This document shows, piece after piece, positions 16,229-23,402 of a DNA stretch of 42,128 nt (position 1 is its first letter; each line of letters opens with the position of its first letter). Position numbers and translations under genes: made by a program. This DNA comes from JAIOTH01 sp964486685 (GTDB lineage Bacteria; Patescibacteriota; Patescibacteriia; UBA1558; S5-K13): the NCBI GenBank assembly GCA_964486685.1, contig CAZAOE010000009.1:1-42128 (forward strand), written 5' to 3'. The notes beneath the pieces are model-generated. The model saw only the letters and a list, made by a program, of their open reading frames with translations, did not search any database and was not told where the DNA came from.

Positions 16229-17275
16229 ATGTCTAAAAAAATATTATTTTTAGGCCTAATCTGCATTCTTGTTATTCTTACTGGCTGTTTACAAAAAACT
16301 CAAGATCAGGAACAATCCCAAGATCAGGCCCAAATAGCCAATCCAGCTTCAGTTAATTGTACTGAACAAGGTGGTACTTTAGAAATTAAAGACAAAATAA
16401 TTGCTGACCAAAATTACGGTCAATATGGCGTCTGTTATTTTGATGATAATAGACAATGTGAGGAATGGGCTTTACTTCGTGGCTATTGTCCTTTAGGCGG
16501 AATTAAAATTACCGGCTATGATAATGAGGCCCAAATTTATTGTGCTATTATTGGCGGAGAAGTGGATATGGAAAATAATCTTTGTAAATTTAGCAATAAT
16601 GTTGAATGTGATCTTGATGATTTATATATTGGAAACTGCTACCAACATTTTAATGAACCAGCAACTGGCTGGGAATATACCAAGTATCCAGAAGCACAAA
16701 TTTTAATTGGACATCCAGCCACCAATGTATATTTAGCTGACGAAACTCCAACCAATCAAGACCAAAATGTAAAATTAGATATTTCTGTCCGAAAAATTAA
16801 CGAAATTCCTGTTACGGCTACTTTAAATTATGACCGCGCTACAGCTGAAAAGGATAAGGAATCTTTGGCAAAAGGAAAATACGGAGTTAAAAATATTGAT
16901 TTTGCTTTAGCAGAATCAGAAAAATTAATTCAATTAGATAATGGAGATTATGCCAAAGAATTTGTGGTCTTAAGCCGTTTTGATGTTTGTGATGTTGTTT
17001 TTGAAAGAATAGTTATTTTTTATCATAATGATTATCAAATTATCCTTAAATTATCTGGGGATGCTGATAAAATTATAGCCACAAATCCTGATTATTTTTA
17101 TGAAGATACAGCTAATTGTGGAGAAAATTTAGTTTGGAACTATACTCAAAATGAAAATACCCAAAAAGATTTTTATCAAATCTTAAGTACAGATATGAGT
17201 AAATTAGGCAGTGATGCTATTAGTTGGTTTCAGACCTTTGATATGATTACTGACGCCGTAGTTATTCAAGATTAA
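16229..17275 (+). CDS. Lipoprotein with DUF333 (putative hemolysin-type) domain
   Basis: 348 residues. The signal peptide ends in lipobox LTGC with the lipidated Cys at 20, so the product should be anchored outside the membrane. A Gln-rich linker (21-33) is followed by a DUF333-like module: NPASVNCTEQGG (about 38-49), GVCYFDDNRQCEEWALLRGYCP, then KITGYDNEAQIYCAIIGGE. The paired Cys suggest disulfides. The C-terminal half (about 150-348) is a beta-rich region without recognisable motifs. DUF333 is often annotated 'hemolysin' without functional proof. The gene stands alone between two structured RNAs and has no Shine-Dalgarno. Confidence 0.88.
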   Translation: MSKKILFLGLICILVILTGCLQKTQDQEQSQDQAQIANPASVNCTEQGGTLEIKDKIIADQNYGQYGVCYFDDNRQCEEWALLRGYCPLGGIKITGYDNEAQIYCAIIGGEVDMENNLCKFSNNVECDLDDLYIGNCYQHFNEPATGWEYTKYPEAQILIGHPATNVYLADETPTNQDQNVKLDISVRKINEIPVTATLNYDRATAEKDKESLAKGKYGVKNIDFALAESEKLIQLDNGDYAKEFVVLSRFDVCDVVFERIVIFYHNDYQIILKLSGDADKIIATNPDYFYEDTANCGENLVWNYTQNENTQKDFYQILSTDMSKLGSDAISWFQTFDMITDAVVIQD

Positions 17276-17297
17276 AAAATTAAAATAATTTTAAGCA

Positions 17298-17327
17298 AGG
17301 GTGAACCATTTGGTTCACCCTTTTTTT
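17298..17327 (+). terminator. Terminator of the DUF333 lipoprotein gene
   Basis: GGGTGAACC (17299-17307), loop ATTT, GGTTCACCC (17312-17320), then a T7 run. Confidence 0.92.
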
Positions 17328-17365
17328 ATAAAAACGACCCCAAAATTACCAACCCTTAGGGTCCA

Positions 17366-17394
17366 TTGACACAACAATCTAAAAAAATTAAAAT
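17366..17394 (+). promoter_or_regulatory. Promoter of structured RNA 2
   Basis: TTGACA (17366-17371), 17-bp spacer, TAAAAT (17389-17394). Start expected at about 17401, five bases before the closing helix. Confidence 0.8.
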
Positions 17395-17400
17395 AAAGGT

Positions 17401-17656
17401 ATAAGATGCTTGGAAATAAGGAGGAATGGTCTAGAGTAGAAAATGAAGTTGTTTTTTTAAATTGAATTTCTAATTGATCTCTTTTATTTAAAGTGGGCGA
17501 AGTTAATAAACAATTTCTTATTCAAAAATTAATAGCAAATCATTTCTTAATATCTCAAACGCCCATTAGGAAATAAGAAATGATTTACGGGGCCTTCCTC
17601 CTCCAAGCATTAATTTTAAAAAAGAGATGTTGGTAATCAACGTCTCTATTTTTTTT
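17401..17656 (+). ncRNA. Unrecognised structured RNA 2 with pseudoknot (about 250 nt)
   Basis: Closing helices: ATGCTTGG (17406-17413) with CCAAGCAT (17603-17610), GGAGGAA (17420-17426) with TTCCTCC (17595-17601), and GGTC (17428-17431) with GGCC (17591-17594). A perfect 13-bp hairpin AAATCATTTCTTA (17537-17549)/TAAGAAATGATTT (17574-17586) carries CGCCCA in its loop (17560-17565), complementary to TGGGCG upstream (17494-17499), which gives a pseudoknot. ATTTCTTATT (17513-17522) can pair with AATAAGAAAT (17572-17581), competing with the hairpin. No open frame of note. It has its own promoter and terminator. I do not recognise the family; tmRNA, RNase P, 6S and SRP hallmarks are not evident. 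Confidence 0.72.
17623..17656. terminator. Bidirectional terminator between RNA 2 and rarA
   Basis: AGAGATGTTG (17623-17632) pairs with CAACGTCTCT (17638-17647) with one G-U pair. T8 follows on the plus strand. On the minus strand TTTTTTAAAA follows, so it also suits the 3' end of rarA (stop at 17663). Confidence 0.9.
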
Positions 17657-17662
17657 AAAAAA

Positions 17663-18916
17663 TCAATCCTTCAAATATTTTCTATTTTTCAACTTATCCG
17701 GCAAATATTCTTGCTTTTCTTGATAATCATAATCTGGGCTGTATTTATAATCTTTTCCATAATTTAAATCTTTCATTAATTTGGTTGGGGCATTGCGGAT
17801 ATGTAAAGGCACTGGTAAATTTCCAAATTCTTTAACATCTTGGCTGGCCTTTTGATAAGCTGTATATAAATCATTTGACTTTTTACATTTAGCCATATAA
17901 ACCACGGCCTGGGCTAAAATTACATTACATTCTGGCATACCAATAAAATGACAGGCCTGATAGGCAGAAACTGCCTGCTCTAAAGCGCGTGAATTTGCCA
18001 AACCAATATCTTCAGAGGCAAACCTAACTACTCGTCTGGCAATATAAAGCGGATCTTCTCCGGCCTCTAACATTCTAGCTAACCAATATAAAGCCGCATC
18101 TGGGTCAGAACCGCGCATTGATTTATGTAGAGCTGAAATTATATTATAATGCTCTTCGCCATTTTTATCATACATTAAATAAGATTTTTGAAAGGCTTGT
18201 TTAATAATTTCAATAGTAATTTTAACTCCACTTTTAGCTCCCCTCTCCTTTTTAAGGAGAGAGGCTGGGGGTGAGGTTAATGAAGCCGCATATTCTAAAA
18301 CATTTAAAGCTATCCGAGCATCACCATTGCTCATTTGTGCTAAAATTTCTAAAACCTTGGGACTAATTTTTAATTCTAAATCACCCAAACCTTTTTTCTT
18401 ATTTTTAATAGCTTTCTGTAAAATCTTTTTAATTTGTTCTGAAGTTAAACTTTTTAAAACAAAAACGCGACAACGAGACAATAAAGCGCTAATAACTTCA
18501 AAGCTAGGATTTTCAGTAGTAGCTCCAATTAAAATAATTGTTCCTTTTTCAACGTCTGGCAATAAAGCATCTTGTTGTTTTTTATTCCAACGATGTATTT
18601 CGTCTATAAAAAGGATGGTGGACTGACCCAATCTTTTGCTTTCTTCTGCTCTGGCAATTATTTCTTTTAAATCCTTAATACCGCTAGATACAGCACTGAT
18701 TTGGATAAACTCTGATTTAGTTTTTCTAGCAATAATAAAAGCCAAAGTGGTTTTTCCACTCCCTGGCGGTCCCCATAAAATTATTGAAGGCACTTGGTCA
18801 GATTCAATGGCTTTTTTTAATAAAGAATCTTTGCCAATAATTTCTTCTTGACCAAAAAAATCCCTTAAACTTTCTGGTCGCATTTGGTCTGCCAATGGTG
18901 TGGTATTTTTATTCAT
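17663..18916 (-). CDS. rarA: Replication-associated recombination protein A (RarA/MgsA AAA+ ATPase)
   Basis: Clamp-loader-like AAA+ ATPase that acts at stalled replication forks. 417 residues. The N-terminus has PLADQMRPESLRDFFGQEE. Walker A is GPPGSGKT (49-56), Walker B is ILFIDEIHRW (about 101-110), and sensor 1 is GATTENPSFEV. The C-terminal tetramerisation part has SALHKSMRGSDPDAALYWLARM and RRVVRFASEDIGLA. Residues about 213-229 (SPPASLLKKERGAK) are encoded by a palindromic repeat, so the protein carries an extra loop between the AAA lid and the C-terminal domain. No Shine-Dalgarno; a CCTGTTAAA repeat begins 7 bp upstream of the start. Confidence 0.95.
   Translation of the reverse strand: MNKNTTPLADQMRPESLRDFFGQEEIIGKDSLLKKAIESDQVPSIILWGPPGSGKTTLAFIIARKTKSEFIQISAVSSGIKDLKEIIARAEESKRLGQSTILFIDEIHRWNKKQQDALLPDVEKGTIILIGATTENPSFEVISALLSRCRVFVLKSLTSEQIKKILQKAIKNKKKGLGDLELKISPKVLEILAQMSNGDARIALNVLEYAASLTSPPASLLKKERGAKSGVKITIEIIKQAFQKSYLMYDKNGEEHYNIISALHKSMRGSDPDAALYWLARMLEAGEDPLYIARRVVRFASEDIGLANSRALEQAVSAYQACHFIGMPECNVILAQAVVYMAKCKKSNDLYTAYQKASQDVKEFGNLPVPLHIRNAPTKLMKDLNYGKDYKYSPDYDYQEKQEYLPDKLKNRKYLKD
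18240..18276. repeat. In-frame palindromic repeat inside rarA
   Basis: CCCCTCTCCTT (18240-18250) and AAGGAGAGAGG (18254-18264) form the stem; GCTGGGGGTGAGG follows. The same element lies between pyk and the next gene at 4063-4103. In rarA it is translated in frame as a Pro/Ser/Lys loop. Confidence 0.8.
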
Positions 18917-18922
18917 AATTTA

Positions 18923-19102
18923 ACCCTGTTAAATAAGATTTGATTCTCTTCTTAATAAACATTTTACCATAAAAAAATTTTAAATACTTCTCTTATTTGA
19001 ACAATATTGTCCAAATCTTAATCTTAAATTTTTTAAAATTTAAGATTATTTCAACCTGTTAAATGACATCTTGGAAAGATGATTTAACAGGTTTAACAGG
19101 GT
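18923..19102. repeat. Composite CCTGTTAAA element upstream of rarA
   Basis: Outer ends ACCCTGTTAAA (18923-18933) and TTTAACAGGGT (19092-19102) enclose 180 bp. Nested inside are a second element with arms AACCTGTTAAAT (19053-19064) and ATTTAACAGGTT (19082-19093) plus inner stem CATCTT/AAGATG, and a separate AATCTTAAATTTT foldback at about 19020-19047. It fills the gap between rarA and the 19222 gene. Confidence 0.7.
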
Positions 19103-19152
19103 AAAGATTATCATTGACCTCGCAGATTGGCAACCTCGCAAGTCAAAAAACC

Positions 19153-19181
19153 TTGACACATTTAAAAAAATATAATACGAT
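19153..19181 (+). promoter_or_regulatory. Promoter of the 88-residue orphan gene
   Basis: TTGACA (19153-19158), 17-bp spacer, TACGAT (19176-19181). A TATAAT also occurs (19171-19176), but only 12 bp from the -35. Confidence 0.7.
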
Positions 19182-19221
19182 TTTATATTAAAAACAAATA
19201 AAACTCCGGGAGGAAAATAAA

Positions 19222-19488
19222 ATGAAAAAGCCATTTCATAAAAGCATCAAGTCTCTCATCTGGGGAGGCAATAAATCAGATGAACAAAAAGCACAAAAAA
19301 TTGGATTGCCCCTAAAAAGCAGATACAGAATTGCGACAGCTCTATACCTAATCAGAATTACAAAAATTCCAAGTAAAGAAATTCCTAAAATAATTAAACT
19401 CGTTGAAAAAATCATCGAAGAAACAGAAGAAAAAGAAATTTCTTCTTATGCTCAAGAGATCCTCAAGGACCTCAAAACCAGGAAATAA
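19222..19488 (+). CDS. Small basic orphan protein (88 aa)
   Basis: 88 residues, Lys/Glu/Ile-rich, predicted helical and soluble. The N-terminus is strongly basic (KKPFHKSIKS). The middle has RYRIATALYLIRITKIP. The C-terminal half (about 55-88) is an amphipathic charged helix, KIIEETEEKEISSYAQ. No known motif recognised. GGGAGG sits ten bases before the ATG, unlike neighbouring housekeeping genes. It has its own promoter and terminator, so it is a monocistronic unit on the opposite strand to rarA and the DciA-like gene. Confidence 0.72.
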   Translation: MKKPFHKSIKSLIWGGNKSDEQKAQKIGLPLKSRYRIATALYLIRITKIPSKEIPKIIKLVEKIIEETEEKEISSYAQEILKDLKTRK

Positions 19489-19502
19489 AAAATTATTACA
19501 AA

Positions 19503-19534
19503 ACCGGTCTGGACAATCTAGACCGGTATTTTTA
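19503..19534 (+). terminator. Terminator of the 88-residue orphan gene
   Basis: ACCGGTCT (19503-19510) with AGACCGGT (19520-19527), then ATTTTTATT. Confidence 0.9.
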
Positions 19535-19556
19535 TTGAGCATATCTATTTAAAACA

Positions 19557-19596
19557 TTGGCAGTAGAAACGCAAAATTTTGCGTTTCTACTGCCAA
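19557..19596 (-). terminator. Perfect 40-bp palindrome over the dciA-like stop codon
   Basis: Two 20-bp arms (19557-19576 and 19577-19596) are exact reverse complements beginning TTGGCAGTAGAAACGC. The last codons (Trp, Gln) and the TAG of the minus-strand gene lie inside one arm. It could act as an intrinsic terminator (TGTTTTAAAT follows on the minus strand) or extrude as a cruciform. Confidence 0.75.
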
Positions 19597-19883
19597 AATA
19601 CAATATCCTTAATAATTTTTTCTTTACAGGCCTTATTAATCTCCTCTACTAATTTCTTTTTAGCTAAATTTAAAGCATTAGCTGCTGTAGCCGAATTACA
19701 AGAAACATACAAAACCATTTCTTTAATATATTTGGGTTCTATTAAATCCGCTACTTCTTTTCCCCAAACCTGCTCAATAATTTTTTTTGCCTCTACTAAA
19801 ACATTAGTGGCCTCTACTTGGGGCTTAATCCTGTTACGAACCAAACTTTGGGGTAAAAGATTTTTTAAATCTATAAAAGCCAT
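19587..19883 (-). CDS. DciA-like / DUF721 protein
   Basis: 98 residues. DUF721/DciA proteins are linked to loading of the replicative helicase DnaB in bacteria that lack DnaC/DnaI. The family pattern is visible: an N-terminal helix with EAKKIIEQVWGKEVADLIEPKYIKE (read in two parts), then strand MVLYVSCNSATAANALNLAKKKL, then EINKACKEKIIKDIVFWQ, ending as the family does in an I-x-D-I-x-F strand. Assignment rests on this pattern rather than a catalytic motif. The 3' end is embedded in a perfect palindrome. It lies between uvrD-like and rarA genes, a DNA-maintenance neighbourhood. Confidence 0.75.
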   Translation of the reverse strand: MAFIDLKNLLPQSLVRNRIKPQVEATNVLVEAKKIIEQVWGKEVADLIEPKYIKEMVLYVSCNSATAANALNLAKKKLVEEINKACKEKIIKDIVFWQ

Positions 19884-19905
19884 AATTTCTTGTTAAATAA
19901 TAAGC

Positions 19906-20065
19906 ACTAAATCCTAAAATCTAAACAAATATTAAATTCTAAATTCAAATAACCAAAACCAAAGTAATTATTAACAGTAAGGGGTAAAAATATTTTAAAA
20001 ATTTTGAATTTGAAAAATTTGGATTTTGGATTTATTTAAAAATTAGATATTAGGATTTAGGATTT
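19906..20065. repeat. AT-rich foldback built of AATCCTAAA words
   Basis: The left part (ACTAAATCCTAAAATCT, AAATTCTAAATTCAAA) and the right part (TTGAATTTG, AATTAGATATTAGGA, TTTAGGATTT) are mutually complementary across about 160 bp. No open frame. It occupies the gap between the UvrD-like and DciA-like genes. Confidence 0.6.
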
Positions 20066-20100
20066 CCCTTTTAGATTTTAAAAATTAAAATCTAAAAGGG
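20066..20100 (-). terminator. Perfect hairpin over the UvrD-like stop codon
   Basis: CCCTTTTAGATTTTAA (20066-20081) and TTAAAATCTAAAAGGG (20085-20100) pair perfectly with a 3-nt loop. The last codons (Pro, Phe, Arg, Phe) and the TAA of the minus-strand gene form one arm. No long T-run follows. Confidence 0.75.
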
Positions 20101-23051
20101 CAGATATCTTTAAAATCACAATATTGACATTTATATTCTGACGGCTTTGCCTGAAAATTACAAGTATTTATTTTTTTAATGGTCTGAATCAATTTTTCTC
20201 TTATTTTTTCTAATTCCTTATCAGTGCCTAAAAAATCTATTTGTTTATTACTATTTAAATAATAAAATTTTAAATTTTTAACTTTTTCCTTAAAAACTTC
20301 CTCAAAAGCCATTTGATAAATCAATAACTGCTCCTTGTCTGCCAAACTCAACTTTTCTTTTGTCTTACCAGTTTTATAATCCACTAATTGTACTCCTCCC
20401 TTTATTTTATCAACTCTATCAATATTTCCTTTAAAACTATGGTCACCAAAATGGACATTAAAACCCTTTTCTAAAAATTTTACTTGTGGGGGATTTTTTG
20501 CAATATCTTTATAAATTTCTCTTAATGTTTCCCTCCCTTGCTTTAGATATTCTTTTTTATCCTTTTTATTTTCATACCAATCATCAATCCATACGTCTTC
20601 ATATATTTTTAATAGCTCCTCTAAAGAAACTGGCAATTTATTTTTTTCATTTTGACTATCTTTTGCCCTGGGAGCGGTAAATAAATTACCTTGGGCTTTT
20701 TCTTCTCGAAATTTAATTAATTGAAAAAATTTCTGTAAGGCCAGATGCATAGACCGGCCATAACTAAAAACATGCTTGCCTAAAGTAGGAATTTTCAAAA
20801 TATGAGCATAATAATACTGCCGTGGACAAGTATTATAGGCAGTTAATTGGCTAAATGAAAATTGTTTAGGTAAAAGCTTTTGCAAATCCTCTTTATTGAT
20901 TTTTCTGGTATCCTCAGAAATTTCTGAACTCAATTTATTAAAATCAATTTGATTATCCTTGGCCAAATCTTCTTCTAATTTTATTAAATTTAATTCTTTC
21001 AAAAATATTGATGGTCTTTTTAATCTCATACCCCCATAATCCAAAGCCCAGGTAAAATAAAGTCCCTTTTTAGCTCTCGTCATTGCCACATAAAATAATC
21101 TTCTCTCCTCTTGTAAATGAACATCGCCTTCCAATAATGTTTCCTTAATTAATTCATTGGGAATTTGAATTTTTTCACTTCTTTCTAAAGAAGGAAATCT
21201 TTTATCCACCAAGCCAGCCACAAAAACATATTTAAATTCTAGGCCCTTAGCTCCATGTACTGTCATAACTTTTACTGACTCTGGTCCGTCATCAATACTG
21301 GAAGCTAATTTACCTTTTTCTCCAGACTCTATTTCTAATTTAAAAAATTCTAAAAAATCTTTTACTTTTGGAGAATTACTTCCTTTTTCAAATACTTGTA
21401 CTTTTCTATAAAATTGATTTAAATAAGAAAAAATTTCTTGTTTTCGAGCTTCATTAAGAGCATCAATCCATTTTAAATAACCACTATCTATTAAAAAAGC
21501 CCAGATAATTTTCCATACACTCTGCTCACTAATCAATCGGCTATGTTTATCAACTAAACCCGTAATTTTTTCTATGGCCTTAATTGTATTTTCCGACAAT
21601 TTTAAATAGACATGATGATTTTTTATAACCTCATACAAAGAAACTGTTTTTTTACGAGCCATGTGACTAAAATTAACAGCTTGGTGAGGATTAATATCAA
21701 AACATTTTAAATTCAAAACCCTCCATACTGCTGACGATTCATGATAATTATCTAAAAGTTTTAGATAAGCCATAATATCCATGACAATTTCTTTTTCATA
21801 AAGACCACTAGAGGCTACAAAATTATAAGGAATATTGGCTTCTTCTAAACCAATAGTAAAAGGTTTGGCTTGTGAATTTGAACGAACTAAAATTGCAAAA
21901 TCATTCCAAGAAAGTCCTTTTTCTTTTTTCAATATCTGATGAATTTTTTGAATAAGCTCCTTAACTTCATCATTCTCTGTTTGGGCTCTAATGACTTCTA
22001 TCTCCCCTGTTTCAATTGAAAAAGCTCGCAATTTTTTGCTTAATTTATTCTTTCCTTGCGACAATTTAATTTCCAATCTATTTGGATTATTTTGTTGAAT
22101 AAAATCATAAGCCAGATCTAAAACATTTTGCGCAGAACGATAATTCTGAGTTAAAAATATTTCTTTGGTCTGAGGATAATCTTTTTTAAAACCCAAAATA
22201 TTATTCATGGAACTTCCTCTAAAAGCATAGATTGATTGATCATCATCTCCTACAACAGTAATATTATTTTTGGGATGAGATAATAATTTCACCAATTCAT
22301 ATTGAGCATAATTTGTGTCTTGAAATTCATCTACTAATATATATTTAAATTGTTCACGATATTTTTTTAAAATATTTGGCCTTTCTTTAAAAAGCTTGAA
22401 ACAATAATTTATTAAATCTCCAAAATCTAAAACCTCTTCATCTAATAAAATTTGTTGATAAGTATGATAAGCATTGGCAATTTCTTCCAGACGCTTAGTT
22501 TCAAATTGGGTTTCTTCGTCTGCTCTTTGGCCCTGATTTAATCTCACTTTTTCAGCATAATCTAAATAATCTTGGGGCTGAATCAATTCATCTTTACACC
22601 TAGAAAAATGTTTAATCATTTCTTTTATAAATTTAGTTGGATTGCCTAATGGTTGATAATAATCCAAATCAAATCTATCTAAATTTTTTCTAATCAACAT
22701 CCATATTCCAGTTTGATCTAAAACTTTAAAATTACTAGGCAAACCAATGTCTAAACCATTGTCTTCTAAAATCCGCTGACAAAAACCATGAAAAGTCATT
22801 ACCCATAAATCAGCATAACCATAGGGCAAAATTCTATCTAATCTTTCTTCCATTTCATTAGCGGCCTTTTCTGTAAAAGTTAGAGCCAAAACATTGTCTG
22901 CTTTTAAATTCTTTTTTTCCAATAAATAAAAAGCCCTTTGAGTCAAAACTGTGGTTTTGCCTGTACCTGCCCCAGCCACTATTAATAATGGACCCTCTCC
23001 ATATTCAATGGCCTCTTTTTGTTCTTTATTTAATTTTAAATCATTATCCAT
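20085..23051 (-). CDS. UvrD/PcrA-type helicase fused to a RecB-like nuclease
   Basis: 988 residues. The N-terminal 680 residues are a superfamily 1A helicase: Walker A GAGTGKTT (27-34), motif II VDEFQDTN (about 239), QNYRS, TVHGAKGLEFKYVFVAGLVD, and VAMTRAKKGLYF. The C-terminal domain is PD-(D/E)XK-like, with VDYKTGK (about 890) and the four-Cys iron-sulfur arrangement known from AddB-type nucleases: C742 (NTCPRQYYY) and C975, C978, C984 (CQYCDFKDIC). A role in DNA break processing or repair is inferred. It resembles AddA by architecture, but no AddB partner is nearby. Its promoter is at 23133-23161. No Shine-Dalgarno. Confidence 0.93.
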   Translation of the reverse strand: MDNDLKLNKEQKEAIEYGEGPLLIVAGAGTGKTTVLTQRAFYLLEKKNLKADNVLALTFTEKAANEMEERLDRILPYGYADLWVMTFHGFCQRILEDNGLDIGLPSNFKVLDQTGIWMLIRKNLDRFDLDYYQPLGNPTKFIKEMIKHFSRCKDELIQPQDYLDYAEKVRLNQGQRADEETQFETKRLEEIANAYHTYQQILLDEEVLDFGDLINYCFKLFKERPNILKKYREQFKYILVDEFQDTNYAQYELVKLLSHPKNNITVVGDDDQSIYAFRGSSMNNILGFKKDYPQTKEIFLTQNYRSAQNVLDLAYDFIQQNNPNRLEIKLSQGKNKLSKKLRAFSIETGEIEVIRAQTENDEVKELIQKIHQILKKEKGLSWNDFAILVRSNSQAKPFTIGLEEANIPYNFVASSGLYEKEIVMDIMAYLKLLDNYHESSAVWRVLNLKCFDINPHQAVNFSHMARKKTVSLYEVIKNHHVYLKLSENTIKAIEKITGLVDKHSRLISEQSVWKIIWAFLIDSGYLKWIDALNEARKQEIFSYLNQFYRKVQVFEKGSNSPKVKDFLEFFKLEIESGEKGKLASSIDDGPESVKVMTVHGAKGLEFKYVFVAGLVDKRFPSLERSEKIQIPNELIKETLLEGDVHLQEERRLFYVAMTRAKKGLYFTWALDYGGMRLKRPSIFLKELNLIKLEEDLAKDNQIDFNKLSSEISEDTRKINKEDLQKLLPKQFSFSQLTAYNTCPRQYYYAHILKIPTLGKHVFSYGRSMHLALQKFFQLIKFREEKAQGNLFTAPRAKDSQNEKNKLPVSLEELLKIYEDVWIDDWYENKKDKKEYLKQGRETLREIYKDIAKNPPQVKFLEKGFNVHFGDHSFKGNIDRVDKIKGGVQLVDYKTGKTKEKLSLADKEQLLIYQMAFEEVFKEKVKNLKFYYLNSNKQIDFLGTDKELEKIREKLIQTIKKINTCNFQAKPSEYKCQYCDFKDICPFRF

Positions 23052-23073
23052 AAATTTTTAACTTTAAACTTTT

Positions 23074-23114
23074 ATCCTGTTGAATTATCACTTTGCGATA
23101 CCATTCAACAGGAT
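23074..23114. repeat. CCTGTTAAAT hairpin element, copy 3, with compensated arms
   Basis: Arms ATCCTGTTGAAT (23074-23085) and ATTCAACAGGAT (23103-23114). Compared with other copies, one A-T pair in the stem has become G-C on both sides, and the outer C-G pair has become T-A. The inner ATCAC/GCGAT loop stem is as in copy 2. It lies in the leader of the UvrD-like gene. Confidence 0.82.
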
Positions 23115-23132
23115 GAACTTGCAACTAATTAA

Positions 23133-23161
23133 ATCTTACCCTTTTCAAACTTTTCCGTCAA
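23133..23161 (-). promoter_or_regulatory. Promoter of the UvrD-like gene
   Basis: Minus strand TTGACG (23161-23156), 17-bp spacer, TAAGAT (23138-23133). Its leader contains the hairpin repeat at 23074-23114. Confidence 0.6.
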
Positions 23162-23183
23162 AAGAAAAATCCCGCTAAGCGAG
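23162..23183 (-). terminator. Terminator overlapping the 3' end of the truncated orphan
   Basis: Minus strand CTCGC, loop TTA, GCGGG, then ATTTTTCTTTT. The TAG of the 23175-23402 gene is partly in the loop. Confidence 0.65.
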
Positions 23184-23402
23184 GTTATTAAAAAATTCAA
23201 ATTTTCCAGGATAGGATTTATGTCCGCTATTAAAACTAGATACTAAATTCCATTTAGAATTTTTTGACAGATTAATCCTAAGACATTTGTAATTAGAATT
23301 CTGGTTTAAATACAAGCTAATTTCCAAAACAAGACCATCTTCTGTTTCTATCATCATTACTCGTTTGATTTGCTTTAAAATCCTCCTAAAAATCACTATC
23401 AT
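23175..23402 (-). CDS. Orphan protein, possibly truncated tandem paralogue
   Basis: 75 residues from an ATG that overlaps the end of the preceding gene by 17 bp. Its C-terminal half (LEISLYLNQNSNYKCLRI, WNLVSSFNSGHKSYPGKF) aligns with the same part of the upstream gene (IEISILMHQEESLRCLRI, CYLVSHSTRGDEEIPGVF). The N-terminal half of the paralogue is missing. A perfect AGGAGG (23387-23382) lies inside the frame with no ATG/GTG/TTG at normal spacing; the next ATG is 24 bases on. It could be a decayed or N-terminally deleted duplicate, or be translated by coupling. Function unknown. Confidence 0.45.
   Translation of the reverse strand: MIVIFRRILKQIKRVMMIETEDGLVLEISLYLNQNSNYKCLRINLSKNSKWNLVSSFNSGHKSYPGKFEFFNNLA

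Noticed and set aside
15860..17656. The two structured RNAs, considered as tmRNA, RNase P RNA, SRP RNA or 6S RNA
   Set aside because: No tRNA-like CCA end, no GAGGAAAGUCC-type RNase P core and no SRP GGAA tetraloop domain are visible. 6S remains possible for RNA 1, but I cannot demonstrate its central bubble, so neither is named.
19046..19234. Minus-strand open frame of 62 codons across the rarA/19222 gap
   Set aside because: It overlaps a nested repeat and the promoter and start of the plus-strand gene; no start signal and no protein-like pattern.
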